NCBI RefSeq assembly: GCF_001189515.2
Contig: NZ_CP012069.2
Span: 248,001-312,000 of the forward strand
DNA: 64,000 nucleotides
Reading direction: 5' to 3'
Source: Olsenella sp. oral taxon 807
Lineage (GTDB): Bacteria; Actinomycetota; Coriobacteriia; Coriobacteriales; Atopobiaceae
Part shown: positions 36,290 to 44,788 of the stretch, piece after piece
How the letters are laid out: every line of letters starts with the position of its first letter
How positions within the stretch are numbered: position 1 is the stretch's first letter
Position numbers and translations under genes: made by a program
Notes under the pieces: model-generated
What the model saw: only the letters and a program-made list of their open reading frames with translations
Database searches by the model: none
What the model was told of the DNA's origin: nothing

Positions 36290-37495
36290 ATGCGCGTGCT
36301 GGTGAGCGATTGCCTGCGCGGAGTTGCCTGTCGCTTTGACGGGAGTTCTAAGCCGTCTCGCTCTGTCAAAAGGCTCTGTGAGAAGGTCGAGGTCGTGGGT
36401 GTCTGTCCAGAGATCGCCGCCGGACTGAGTGTGCCGCGTCCCCCTGCGGAGCAGGTGGGCGACCGTGTGAGACTCATCGATGGCAGCGATGTGACCGAGG
36501 ACTTCAGGCGCGGGGCAGAGCTCTCGCTCGATCGGGCACGCTCGAGGGGCGCCCTCAAGAAGGGGGCGCCCCTCGCCGTCCTCAAGGGAAGAAGCCCATC
36601 GTGTGGTGTTGGTCTCGTCTACGATGGGAGTCATTCGGGAAGGCTCATCAAGGGAGACGGCGTGTTCGTGCGCCTTCTCAAGAAGGAGGGGGTTTGTGTG
36701 GTGAGCGAGGATGTCGTCAAGGCCTGTGAGCCGTCGGTGGAGCATCCCGTTGCCTTGGTCCTGGGATCGGGGCTTGGGCACCTGGCAAAGCTCGTGAGGC
36801 CCGTACGCCGCATCGACTATCATGACATCGATGGCTTTCCCGCAGATGCGACACCCGTGCGCGACCACCGCTTCGAGCTGACCATTGGCACCATCGACGA
36901 GGTGCCTGTGGCGGTCTATCCGGGACGCATCCATCTCTACCAGGGCTACAGCGCGGCCGAGGTGACATCCCTCGTGCGTCATGCCAGACATCTGGGCTGT
37001 CGTGACATCGTCTTTGCCTGCGCGACGGGTGCAGTGACGGGAAATGCCCATGTCGGTCTTGGCATCCTGACCGATCAGATCAACCTCACCGGACGAAATC
37101 CGCTCATCGAGTGGGACGGCATCCGTGACGTCGAGACGCCGTTCGTGGGCATGGTGGACGCCTATACGCCCTACCTGCGCACACTTGCGCGTGGCGTTGC
37201 CGATGACTTGGGCATCGCGGTGGACGAGGGCGTCTACGCAGGAGTCCTGGGGCCCTGCTTCGAGACGCCGGCCGAGATCGGGATGATGCGGGCGCTGGGC
37301 GTCTCGTACGTGGGCATGTCCACTGTGAACGAGGTCATCATGGCCCATGCCCTGGGGATGAACGTGCTGGGACTCACGCTCGCGACCAATGAGTCGGGGG
37401 ATCCCGATACCTCTCACGAGTCCGTGCTCGAAGTTGCCGGACGCTATGCGAGTGACTTTGAGCGTCTGGTGCGTGGCGTGCTGCACCTGCTCTAG
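36290..37495 (+). CDS. fusion of DUF523 (TudS-like desulfurase) and purine-nucleoside phosphorylase
   Basis: Residues 1-145 are a DUF523 domain with the cysteines expected to hold a [4Fe-4S] cluster: SDCLRGVACRFDG (C8, C14) and the late KGRSPSCG, plus GVCPEIAAGL. DUF523 includes the thiouracil desulfurase TudS. Residues 150-401 are a trimeric-type purine nucleoside phosphorylase: VLGSGLGHLA (phosphate loop), GRIHLYQGYS, GPCFETPAEIGMMRALG and GMSTVNEVIMAHALGM. Fusion suggests coupled removal of sulfur from a thiolated base and salvage of the nucleoside; that coupling is inference. It lies 21 bp after the SurA-like gene. Confidence 0.86.
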   Translation: MRVLVSDCLRGVACRFDGSSKPSRSVKRLCEKVEVVGVCPEIAAGLSVPRPPAEQVGDRVRLIDGSDVTEDFRRGAELSLDRARSRGALKKGAPLAVLKGRSPSCGVGLVYDGSHSGRLIKGDGVFVRLLKKEGVCVVSEDVVKACEPSVEHPVALVLGSGLGHLAKLVRPVRRIDYHDIDGFPADATPVRDHRFELTIGTIDEVPVAVYPGRIHLYQGYSAAEVTSLVRHARHLGCRDIVFACATGAVTGNAHVGLGILTDQINLTGRNPLIEWDGIRDVETPFVGMVDAYTPYLRTLARGVADDLGIAVDEGVYAGVLGPCFETPAEIGMMRALGVSYVGMSTVNEVIMAHALGMNVLGLTLATNESGDPDTSHESVLEVAGRYASDFERLVRGVLHLL

Positions 37496-37555
37496 GAAGG
37501 GCGAAGCCAAAGAGAGATACCCCGTCGCTCGCAAGCAGGGCCGTTCCAGCGTTCC

Positions 37556-37797
37556 GGCCGCACTGCCACTCGGCCCCGAGCGTTCCAACATGGTACGCTC
37601 ACCCCCGAGTGGCAGTGTACGGAGCGCTGCCCGGTACGCTCACCGCCGAGTGGCAGTGTACGGCGCACTGCCACTCGGCCCCGAGCGTTCCAACACGGTA
37701 CGCTCGACATCGAGTGGCAGTGTACGGCGCACTGCCACTCGCCCCTGAACGTTCCATCCTGTACGTTCATCTCCGACTGGCAGTGTGAGACGCACTG
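37556..37797. repeat. palindromic repeat array, family B (three full and one partial units)
   Basis: Units of about 60 bp form nested hairpins: an outer stem CACTGCCACTCGG with CCGAGTGGCAGTG and an inner stem GAGCGT with ACGCTC around TTCCAACATGGT. Units repeat in direct order, and the last has compensated changes (for example GAACGT with ACGTTC). The outer stem shares CCACTCG/CGAGTGG with family A, but the arrangement differs. It lies between the DUF523-PNP gene and the lipoprotein gene. Confidence 0.85.
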
Positions 37798-37881
37798 TCG
37801 AGCACCCCTGGAGGTCCTTTTGGTCTGTTCCGCGCGCCTCCCGGGTCCACATTAGGATTGGCCCGCCAGTTCCTTGCCCCT

Positions 37882-37890
37882 TGCTATACT
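37882..37890 (+). promoter_or_regulatory. extended minus-10 promoter element for the lipoprotein gene
   Basis: TG-C-TATACT lies 42 bp upstream of the start at 37932. TTGCCC upstream is a poor minus-35. Confidence 0.5.
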
Positions 37891-37931
37891 GAGAGAGATT
37901 ATGTGAGGCACGTTACGGGTGGGAGGTCCCC

Positions 37932-39056
37932 ATGCCTAGGTGCGACGGCATCGTAGCGCGTATGCGCCTGGCCTGTGCCCTTGGCGTCGCTGCGCTTTGC
38001 GCAGCCATCCTTTGCGTTGGCTGTGGCTGGCGCGAGAGTGTGGGCAGTGGCGTCGAGGAGGGTTCGCCAAAGTCGACGGTCGGGACTGCGCCAGTCGCCG
38101 ACGGGGATGGTAGTTCGGCAGACGACAGCTCGGCCGAAGATGGATCGACCGATGACCCCACCGCCTATGAGCCACAGGGTTTTTTACTGCAGGAGGACTG
38201 GAGCGACAGACACGGCTATAGCCACACCAGGCACCGCTACACCCATGATGGGGCCGAGCAGGTGGATGCCTACGGTCTCAGGCTCTGGACTCAATTCTGG
38301 GTGGAGTATCCACAGCTTTCGGGGGACTTCGAGCATCTGGACGAGATCAATCGCACCATCAAGGACTGCGCGATGGAGACGGCGCGCGATCTGTACTTCA
38401 ACCCGACGCCTGCCATGATCGAGGCCGTCAGGTTGGCCGCGGCAGAGCTCAAGGATGGAAGCCGTGCGTCTGCGCATGCAGCCATGCCCGACAGCGAGTG
38501 TACTGCCATGATAGGGAGCGTCGTCTCATATGCGATCACCTACAACAACGATACCTTCATCAGCATCTGCTTTGCCGACAACTACACTGTGGGCATCCCC
38601 ACCAACTTGTGTTGCCGTCTTCGTACGGTCAACATAAACCTTCAGACAGGGGAGAGTTACTCGCTGGGTGACATCTTGACGCCCAACCAGGATATCGCAG
38701 ATAGCTTTGTCGACGGTTATACCAAACATATCAATCGCTTGTATGAGGAAACGGAAGCATACGGGGACATTAGAGGCAAAGACAAGCGCCCAGCGCCTGA
38801 GGATGCGATCGGTGGTCTGAGCCGTGAGGAGTTTAAGAGGGCGCTTTTGGGACAGGACGATGGTGCGGGACGTCTCTCGGTGGTCTTCTTTGTGACAAAG
38901 ATGGGCAGGGTGCATTTGGGCTTCAATTTCCAGGGGAACATGAATGAGTATTCCTACGGCAAATGGTGGGAGATGATGCTCACGAGCAAGCAGGTTGCCG
39001 CCACTAAGAAGGACTCAAGCCTCTGGGACCTCTTGCCAGCGCGTACGACAAGCTAG
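37932..39056 (+). CDS. putative lipoprotein, DUF3298/RsiV-like C-terminal region
   Basis: This 374-residue protein has a signal with lipobox CAAILCVGC (lipidated Cys near residue 31) and an acidic Ser/Asp/Glu linker (about 45-80). The globular domain that follows has a TVNINLQTGESYSLGDIL segment near residue 235, which resembles the DUF4163/DUF3298 pair found in anti-sigma RsiV and other surface proteins; this is a tentative family call. GGGAGG lies 5 bases before ATG 37932. A second ATG (37962) starts the signal peptide directly. Confidence 0.68.
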   Translation: MPRCDGIVARMRLACALGVAALCAAILCVGCGWRESVGSGVEEGSPKSTVGTAPVADGDGSSADDSSAEDGSTDDPTAYEPQGFLLQEDWSDRHGYSHTRHRYTHDGAEQVDAYGLRLWTQFWVEYPQLSGDFEHLDEINRTIKDCAMETARDLYFNPTPAMIEAVRLAAAELKDGSRASAHAAMPDSECTAMIGSVVSYAITYNNDTFISICFADNYTVGIPTNLCCRLRTVNINLQTGESYSLGDILTPNQDIADSFVDGYTKHINRLYEETEAYGDIRGKDKRPAPEDAIGGLSREEFKRALLGQDDGAGRLSVVFFVTKMGRVHLGFNFQGNMNEYSYGKWWEMMLTSKQVAATKKDSSLWDLLPARTTS

Positions 39057-39256
39057 CGCGGAGCTTTCGCAGTACGAGGCCATCCTGAGCGACCGGATAC
39101 CCCTGAGCGAGAGTCCTTCAGCTTCCGGAGTACTCAGCGACAGGTTCTTGACAACGTCGCCTGACAGATTTGCCCTTGAAATTGCCCCATGGGTTCGTCT
39201 ACAATCTATGGCTGCGCCTGCGGGGTTTGCATGCCGCTGGGGCGCACAGCCTAGAG

Positions 39257-39332
39257 GCCAGCTTAGCTCAGTCGGTAGAGCACCGCTCTCGTAAAGCGGG
39301 GGTCATCAGTTCGAGTCTGATAGCTGGCTCCA
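39257..39332 (+). tRNA. tRNA-Thr (anticodon CGT)
   Basis: A complete cloverleaf is seen: acceptor GCCAGCT with AGCTGGC, D arm GCTC/GAGC, anticodon stem CCGCT/AGCGG with loop CTCGTAA, T arm ATCAG-TTCGAGT-CTGAT. Discriminator T and encoded CCA end at 39332. It reads ACG threonine codons. Confidence 0.96.
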
Positions 39333-39341
39333 CGAAAAAGC

Positions 39342-39378
39342 ACAGGTCATCCAGGGTATTTGGGTGATCTGTTTTCCT
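39342..39378 (+). terminator. rho-independent terminator after tRNA-Thr
   Basis: ACAGGTCATCC (39342-39352) pairs with GGGTGATCTGT (39362-39372), with two wobble positions, followed by a T-rich tail TTTCCTTTCTT. Confidence 0.75.
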
Positions 39379-39440
39379 TTCTTGACAGGCCGCCGAGAAG
39401 CCCTAGAACACAATGCGAAATGGGACGCAACAGCGCCTTC

Positions 39441-39781
39441 TCAGGCGTTGATTCGTGCTGGCAGCCCTTCGTTTGTCTCGCTCGGGTTGTAAGGCATGGC
39501 CTTCACGTCCAGTCTGTAGCCTAGGGCCCTTACCGCCTTCTGTACTGCTGCGAAGGACGGGTTGCCCGTGGGGGAGAGCGCCTTGTAGAGTCCGTCGCGC
39601 GTGATTCCCGTCTTGCGCGCGAGCTGGGTACACCACTTCTGGAGAGTCTTGGTCGCTGGTAGTTGCCGCCGTCAGATATGCCGACAGCGACCGCTTTGTC
39701 GAACGCGCTGATCATGTTGTATTCGTCGCAACGCCCTCTAAGTGCGCACGTACCCACGTTTTCGCGAAGTGAGTGATCCAC
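39441..39781 (-). pseudogene. frameshifted HigA-type addiction-module antidote gene
   Basis: On the minus strand, residues QLARKTGITRDGLYKALS then PTGNPSFAAVQKAVRALG, ending NEGLPARINA, match the helix-turn-helix of HigA-like putative addiction-module antidotes. The expected N-terminal part (YNMISAFDKAVAVG) lies in another frame upstream, and a TGA interrupts the C-terminal frame at 39672-39674. No toxin gene is adjacent. The gene is therefore a remnant. It sits downstream of tRNA-Thr in a degraded region. Confidence 0.75.
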
Positions 39782-39939
39782 TCACTTCCCTTTCGCGAAG
39801 TGAGTGATTTTCTCGCCAAAATCGGCAGACGTCGAGAGGACAAAATTACATACATGCAGGTAGAAGCCCTATTGAAGGAAAACTAGAAGTGAGTGATCCA
39901 CTCACTTCGTCCCCATGATGTGAGTGATTCACTCACTTC
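39766..39939. repeat. GAAGTGAGTG palindromes, family E (three palindromes, one half-site)
   Basis: GAAGTGAGTG-ATC-CACTCACTTC is perfect at 39766-39788 and 39886-39908. A near-copy lies at 39917-39939 and a half-site at 39797-39806. Between copies lies a mini-ORF of ten codons (39854-39886), the possible start of a lost gene. The 23-bp perfect dyads look like operators of a dimeric regulator. Confidence 0.85.
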
Positions 39940-40295
39940 GCGGCACGCGCGGGCGGGCGGGACAAGACGGCGCAGGCGGGCGGGACAAGATAAAGCGCTC
40001 AAGATCGCCCCTCTCGTCACATACGTCACATACGATAAAACCTCATGCTACCTCTTGGCCTGTATGACGGCATGTGGAACCAGGACCTGAGGCACGAGCC
40101 TGCGGGTCGTCACCTCGCCATGCGCATCACTATGGCACCTACCCTACCTAGAAAAACGCGGACACCGCGGTAGTCTGGCCGCTGTCTGTCCGACGCGCGC
40201 GACCAAGACCGCCATCAAAGTCATCCACCTTGCGTCTGTCGCGTAGTGTCACGAGTTGACGGCAAGCGTATTGGGGTGGATCTGAGCAAGCGCAA
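39940..40295. other. decayed gene-free stretch before the pilus locus
   Basis: No gene is supported. It contains the GC-rich direct repeat GCGGGCGGGACAAGA, twice near 39950-39990, and a CACATACG repeat near 40019-40034. A short frame reading RIGVDLSKRNAI near 40270 looks like the N-terminus of a transposase but ends at once. Confidence 0.5.
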
Positions 40296-40304
40296 TGCTA
40301 TATG
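40296..40304 (+). promoter_or_regulatory. extended minus-10 promoter element for the first pilin
   Basis: TG-C-TATATG lies about 110 bp upstream of the pilin start. No clear minus-35 at standard spacing. Confidence 0.4.
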
Positions 40305-40415
40305 ATGGGGCAAGAAAGAGTACGCCGTGCATCGGGTACAGGGACGCAGGCGCCTTGAGTGAGTAGATATGGGACGGTGTATGGCTTTATGCGCAGACAG
40401 AGATGGGGCAGAGAG

Positions 40416-42752
40416 ATGACGGCAAACCTAGCGACGAGTTGCCACACGAGAGGACTAAGAACGCTGGTGGGGTCGCTCCTGGCGCTTATGACATTCCTTG
40501 TCCTCTTGCCAACCAGGGTCCAGGCCACTACACCGGTGGAGCATGTCGACGATCTGCTTGGCTCAATCGGCGGTACCGTCTACATCAACGAGAACATCGA
40601 TTGGAACCACATCGGCCAGTATTATGGCAACGACGGCCAGTGGCACAACATACCTGATCTCAGGCCCGCCGACCCCGCTAAGGAGGGGGATGCCGTCGAC
40701 CTGCAGAACGGCTGGAAGATCAAGTGGTGCCCCCCGTATAATACGGACTACACGAGTGGCTACAAGACAGGTGTGTACATGGTGTTTCGCGCCCCTGACA
40801 ACGGCAAGCTGGACTCAACGGGTTCCGACTGGGGTGGCTTCAAGCTGCGCTTCAACAGGATCGGCTATACGACCTCAGGCGAGGACATCGACTCGATCAT
40901 CGAGTTCACGGCAGTGCATGCGCGGCAGTCGGACAACACGGCGCTCAATGAGCCTAAGCTCATATGCCCCTTCCACATCGGCGATAAGTACGGCGCTGCG
41001 GTGGCTGCGGTCTCGACCAAAGACAAGGAGTGCATCAGCATAAAGTCAACCTTCACGACTACCCTGGTCAAGACCGGCACCGAGACCCAGATCGACCCAA
41101 GCAACGAATTCGACACCGTCTACGCGGACATCGATCAGTCCTTCCACTACCAGGACGGCGGGACTAAGCGCGATCCTACCTATAACTCTCCCTGGAGGGA
41201 GGCCGTAGGGTTGGCTGATGGCTATAAGTCTGCCCTCTTGGGACCGGTTGGGGTGACGACCGTCAAGGTGGACGAAGAAAACGGGGTTACGTGGTTCAGG
41301 TCGTCCCAGAACGATGACGCAAATGCGGCGAACAACATCTCCACGGTCGTGGCAAAGGCGGGACCTAAGTTCGTCACCGGATGGGTGGGTGACGGATGCG
41401 AGACGAGCATAGGATATGCGTCCTTCGTCCGCGTATATCCCGAGTGGCCAGATCCAAAAAAGTCACCGGAGACCCAGGTCAGGAAGCGTGGGGAGATAGC
41501 CTCGTTTGACATCACCCAAGCGTTTCCTTATGTGTCCGAGAAGAACAAGGCGACGTCCATCGTCGTGACCGACACGCTCGATTCGGCCCTCGATGCGTCG
41601 CACGCGACCGTCCAGGTCTTCAAGGGTGGCGTGGACGTCACGGACAACTGGACGATCAACGTCTCCGGCCAGGTTGTGACCGCAACGGCAAAGAACACCG
41701 GGCACGGCTTTGCTGAGGGTGAGCATACGTTCAGGATCACCGCCCCCGTCTCCCAGACGGCCGCGCTCGACACCTATGAGACAGAAAAGAACCAAGACGG
41801 CACGTTCAGGAAGGTCCCAAACCAGGCGTCCGTTGCCATCAACGGGACAGCCAAGACGACCAACACGACGCACGTCTTGGTGCCCTACGAGGCGAGTGGG
41901 TCGGTCCAGATCAGTGCCAAGAAGTCCCTCAAGGGCAAGCAGCTTGAGGACCAGCAGTTCACGTTTCGGCTGACGGATGGCCAGGGCGCAGTGGTAGGCG
42001 AGAAGAAAAACGATGGGAACGGTGATGTCACATTCGACACCATCGACTTCGACCAAGATGACATCGGAAAGACGTACACGTACACCATCACCGAGCTCGA
42101 CGACGCGAAGCAGGGCTATACGTATGACGCCCATACAGAGACGGTCAAGGTGAAGGTGGAAGACGCTGGGGAAGGCAAGCTCAACGTAGTCACTGAGTAT
42201 GACGCCGATGGGGCGCAGTTCGAGAACAACTACGCCCCGAACGTCGGGTTTGCCATCCTCAAGCATGATGAGAACGACCAGCCGCTCGGAGGCGCGAAGT
42301 TCACGCTCTACCTAGACGATGGCGACAACAAGTTCACCAGCATGGATTCTCCTGCCACGATATATGAGGACCAGACATTGCAGAGGCGTATCGAGGGTGC
42401 CGTTATGACTACGGATGGTCAAGGGAAGGCACTCTGCTACGGCTTGGATTGGGGCAAGACGTACTGGCTCAAGGAGACGACTGCGCCTGCGGGCTATACC
42501 CTCGACCCCGACGCCCACAGGGTCGTTGTCGGGGAGGATGGGTCCATCAGCCTGGTTGATGAACAAGGGGTCTCTGCTAAGCTTCCTGTCAAGGATGGCG
42601 TCTCGACTATGACGATCAAGGACACGCGGGTCGCTTCGCTTCCGAGCACGGCGGGCACAGGCATAACGCCCATTCTGTTTGTCGGGTTTGCCTTGGTTCT
42701 CGTCGGAGGCGGCTCGATCCTTCATGTTGTCAGGCGCAGGAGGTATCTGTAG
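40416..42752 (+). CDS. sortase-anchored pilin/adhesin 1, LPSTAG signal
   Basis: This 778-residue secreted protein has a signal peptide ending PTRVQA near residue 37, then an N-terminal region of about 300 residues of unknown fold. A TDTLDSALDASHA domain (about residue 380) follows, then a Spy0128/FctA-type isopeptide pilin domain (KKSLKGKQLEDQQFTFRLTD to YEFNNYAP-like end, about 500-610) and a SpaA/Cna-B prealbumin-like domain with the E-box LKETTAPAGYTL near 685. It ends in the sorting signal LPSTAG, a hydrophobic helix and RRRRYL. The start is uncertain: ATG 40389 would extend the signal by nine residues. Its paralog at 44789 has the same domain order. Confidence 0.85.
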   Translation: MTANLATSCHTRGLRTLVGSLLALMTFLVLLPTRVQATTPVEHVDDLLGSIGGTVYINENIDWNHIGQYYGNDGQWHNIPDLRPADPAKEGDAVDLQNGWKIKWCPPYNTDYTSGYKTGVYMVFRAPDNGKLDSTGSDWGGFKLRFNRIGYTTSGEDIDSIIEFTAVHARQSDNTALNEPKLICPFHIGDKYGAAVAAVSTKDKECISIKSTFTTTLVKTGTETQIDPSNEFDTVYADIDQSFHYQDGGTKRDPTYNSPWREAVGLADGYKSALLGPVGVTTVKVDEENGVTWFRSSQNDDANAANNISTVVAKAGPKFVTGWVGDGCETSIGYASFVRVYPEWPDPKKSPETQVRKRGEIASFDITQAFPYVSEKNKATSIVVTDTLDSALDASHATVQVFKGGVDVTDNWTINVSGQVVTATAKNTGHGFAEGEHTFRITAPVSQTAALDTYETEKNQDGTFRKVPNQASVAINGTAKTTNTTHVLVPYEASGSVQISAKKSLKGKQLEDQQFTFRLTDGQGAVVGEKKNDGNGDVTFDTIDFDQDDIGKTYTYTITELDDAKQGYTYDAHTETVKVKVEDAGEGKLNVVTEYDADGAQFENNYAPNVGFAILKHDENDQPLGGAKFTLYLDDGDNKFTSMDSPATIYEDQTLQRRIEGAVMTTDGQGKALCYGLDWGKTYWLKETTAPAGYTLDPDAHRVVVGEDGSISLVDEQGVSAKLPVKDGVSTMTIKDTRVASLPSTAGTGITPILFVGFALVLVGGGSILHVVRRRRYL

Positions 42753-42861
42753 GGAGGCGAGAGTCCCTCACCTGAGGTCACCAAATCGCGCGAGATCTTG
42801 CTGCGCAACGCGAGGCGGCCATGCGCGTTGATCGCCTACTCACCATCGTTCCCTCATCAGG

Positions 42862-42867
42862 TATAAT
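42862..42867 (+). promoter_or_regulatory. consensus minus-10 upstream of the DUF4236 gene
   Basis: TATAAT is found in a 300-bp gap, 188 bp upstream of the start codon. No matching minus-35 at 16-18 bp. It could give a long leader. Confidence 0.4.
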
Positions 42868-43054
42868 CAGCCCGTGATCCGCAGAGAGGACCATGCGTGG
42901 CAGCCTGCGGGGGCCGGTGCCGCGCGTGTCAGCGAGGTCTCGTGAGGCTTCGCACAACGGGCGTTCGCGTCGCCCTAAGGACGGGTGTGCTCGCGTGCCC
43001 ACGATGGGTTCCAGAGCGGCTCGCCCGAGCGTCCGCATGCGAAGGGAGTGGGGA

Positions 43055-44059
43055 ATGGGATTTCGATTCTTCAAGTCAAAGAGCATCGCCAAGGGCCTGC
43101 GCATCGGCATATCGAAGAGGGGACTCAGCGCAAATATAGGAGGTAGGGGTCACTCAATCTCGCTTGGCTCCCAGGGTGTCTATCTGAACCTATCGATCCC
43201 AGGAACCGGCATCTCCTACAGGACAAAGCTCAAAGGCCCGGGCTCGGGCGCGTCAAGCAAGTCAGGCGGGGCCGCGCGTGAGATGCCCAAAGGAGTGCAG
43301 GTCATCCTCAGGGAGGACGGGACGTACGAGTACAGCGACCAGTCAGGCGAGCCCATACGCGACCAGACCCTCGTTCGCAGGATCAGCGCCCTGCCTGAGG
43401 TCAAGGCCAAGAAGGAGGAACTCTCCGCTCAGTACAGGCAGGACCAGCAGGATAAGGCCAAGCAGCTGAACTCGCAGATGGACTCGTTCGTCAACATCGC
43501 CTCCCTCTCCCCCAAAGTGCGCCGGAGCCTGTCGCAAGACACGAGCTCCAAAGATGACCCAGAGACGATCATGAGAGGCATCGACGAGTGTATAGACTCA
43601 ATGACGCTTCCTGTCGAGATTGCCGTGAGCTACGAGCTCAGGGGCAGCGAACTGTGGGTTGACCTCGATCTACCCGAGCTGGAGGATCTTCCCGACAAGG
43701 AATACGTGACGCTTGCGAGTGGCGCCCTCAGGCAGAAGAATCGGACACAAGAAGCGCTGAGGGGCGACTACGCGAAGTGCGTCTATGGGGTGAGCATCTT
43801 CGTCGCGGCGTCGCTCTTCGATTCCTCACCTGGAATCGAGCGGATCGTGGTCTCGGGTCGTACGCAGCGACGTGACAGGGAGGGCAGGATATGCGACGAG
43901 TACATCATCTCGGTGAAGTACACGCGCCCGGCCTTCGAGACCACCGACCTCACGTCGATAGATCCAGAGGCCTTCTTCCTCAGCTTCGAGAATCGCTGCC
44001 TGACAACGAAGACGAAGCTTTTCAAGGCTATACGACCCTTCGACCCACATGAGGGATAG
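43055..44059 (+). CDS. DUF4236 domain protein
   Basis: This 334-residue protein has the DUF4236 signature at residues 1-60: GFRFFKSKSIAKGLRIGISK and NIGGRGHSISLGSQGVYLNL, ending SIPGTGISYR. The rest (about 90-334) is charged and helical, then an alpha/beta region, with no motif I recognise. DUF4236 has no established role. GGGAG 8 bases upstream supports ATG 43055; the frame is open further upstream but without a ribosome site. It separates the first pilin from the rest of the pilus cluster. Confidence 0.75.
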   Translation: MGFRFFKSKSIAKGLRIGISKRGLSANIGGRGHSISLGSQGVYLNLSIPGTGISYRTKLKGPGSGASSKSGGAAREMPKGVQVILREDGTYEYSDQSGEPIRDQTLVRRISALPEVKAKKEELSAQYRQDQQDKAKQLNSQMDSFVNIASLSPKVRRSLSQDTSSKDDPETIMRGIDECIDSMTLPVEIAVSYELRGSELWVDLDLPELEDLPDKEYVTLASGALRQKNRTQEALRGDYAKCVYGVSIFVAASLFDSSPGIERIVVSGRTQRRDREGRICDEYIISVKYTRPAFETTDLTSIDPEAFFLSFENRCLTTKTKLFKAIRPFDPHEG

Positions 44060-44236
44060 CGAGTCCAATCGACCCATGAGGCCCAGTACTCTGCCGGGTT
44101 TTGTCAGATTATTTTGAGATAGACTGATCGGTGAGCGGTAGGTCAGAGGTGCCTCAAGATGGTGTTCGTGTGTGGAGAAACCCAACCATTTTCAGTGAAC
44201 CACTCTAGAGTCTTACCCCTAGAGGCCGTCTGTGAT

Positions 44237-44265
44237 AAGGCCATCGCCAATGCAGCGATGGCCTT
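44237..44265 (-). terminator. hairpin terminator after tRNA-Gly
   Basis: A perfect 11-bp stem AAGGCCATCGC / GCGATGGCCTT encloses a 7-nt loop, 9 bp beyond the CCA end of the minus-strand tRNA. The T-run is weak (CCTTAT), but position and perfection of the stem support termination. Confidence 0.6.
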
Positions 44266-44273
44266 CGATCTCG

Positions 44274-44349
44274 TGGAGCGGCGGACGGGACTCGAACCCG
44301 CAACAGGCAGCTTGGAAGGCTGCTGCTCTACCAGTTGAACTACCGCCGC
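44274..44349 (-). tRNA. tRNA-Gly (anticodon TCC)
   Basis: On the minus strand: acceptor GCGGCGG pairs with CCGCCGC, D arm GTTC-AACTGGTA-GAGC, anticodon loop CTTCCAA, T arm TGCGG-GTTCGAGT-CCCGT-type stem. The discriminator is T and CCA is encoded. It reads GGA glycine codons. It is transcribed against the flanking pilus genes. Confidence 0.95.
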
Positions 44350-44416
44350 AGATGCCAAGACAACTTTTACCGGTCTGAAGGTCCTTTTTCGGAGCTGTCC
44401 TACACCCGTACGCTCA

Positions 44417-44445
44417 CGTATCCGGACCATGTCTCGGACTGTCAA
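44417..44445 (-). promoter_or_regulatory. promoter of tRNA-Gly
   Basis: On the minus strand, TTGACA (44445-44440) and GATACG (44422-44417) are separated by 17 bp, about 68 bp upstream of the mature tRNA 5' end. Confidence 0.5.
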
Positions 44446-44788
44446 AGTTGACGACTAAACCATCTATTTATGGTATCAATGCTCCTCTGCTCTGTCAAGT
44501 ACCATCCGGCGTTCGCGGTGAGCGTCTCGGGGTCGCCCACGCTGACAATTTAGTATATGATACATGTTAGCAGGCTTTCCTAGTGGCGACATGTGCACCT
44601 AACTATGGTACAGTCGAATGCGCTTTGTCGTAGAGTGGCAGGTCTGCTGCGTGATCAACAGGTGGGAGGATCGCTTTGCCAGGAGAGCGCTTGAGGAAGA
44701 CGTAGGGATGAGCTGGCTCTCCGATGCATAGGGGCACCCCTTGTGATGCAGTCGGTGTATTTGGTATGAGAACGTGAAAGGAACGATC

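Noticed and set aside
40236-40306. Transposase N-terminus reading RIGVDLSKRNAI
   Set aside because: Too short, ends immediately, no terminal inverted repeats seen; kept only as a possible scrap.
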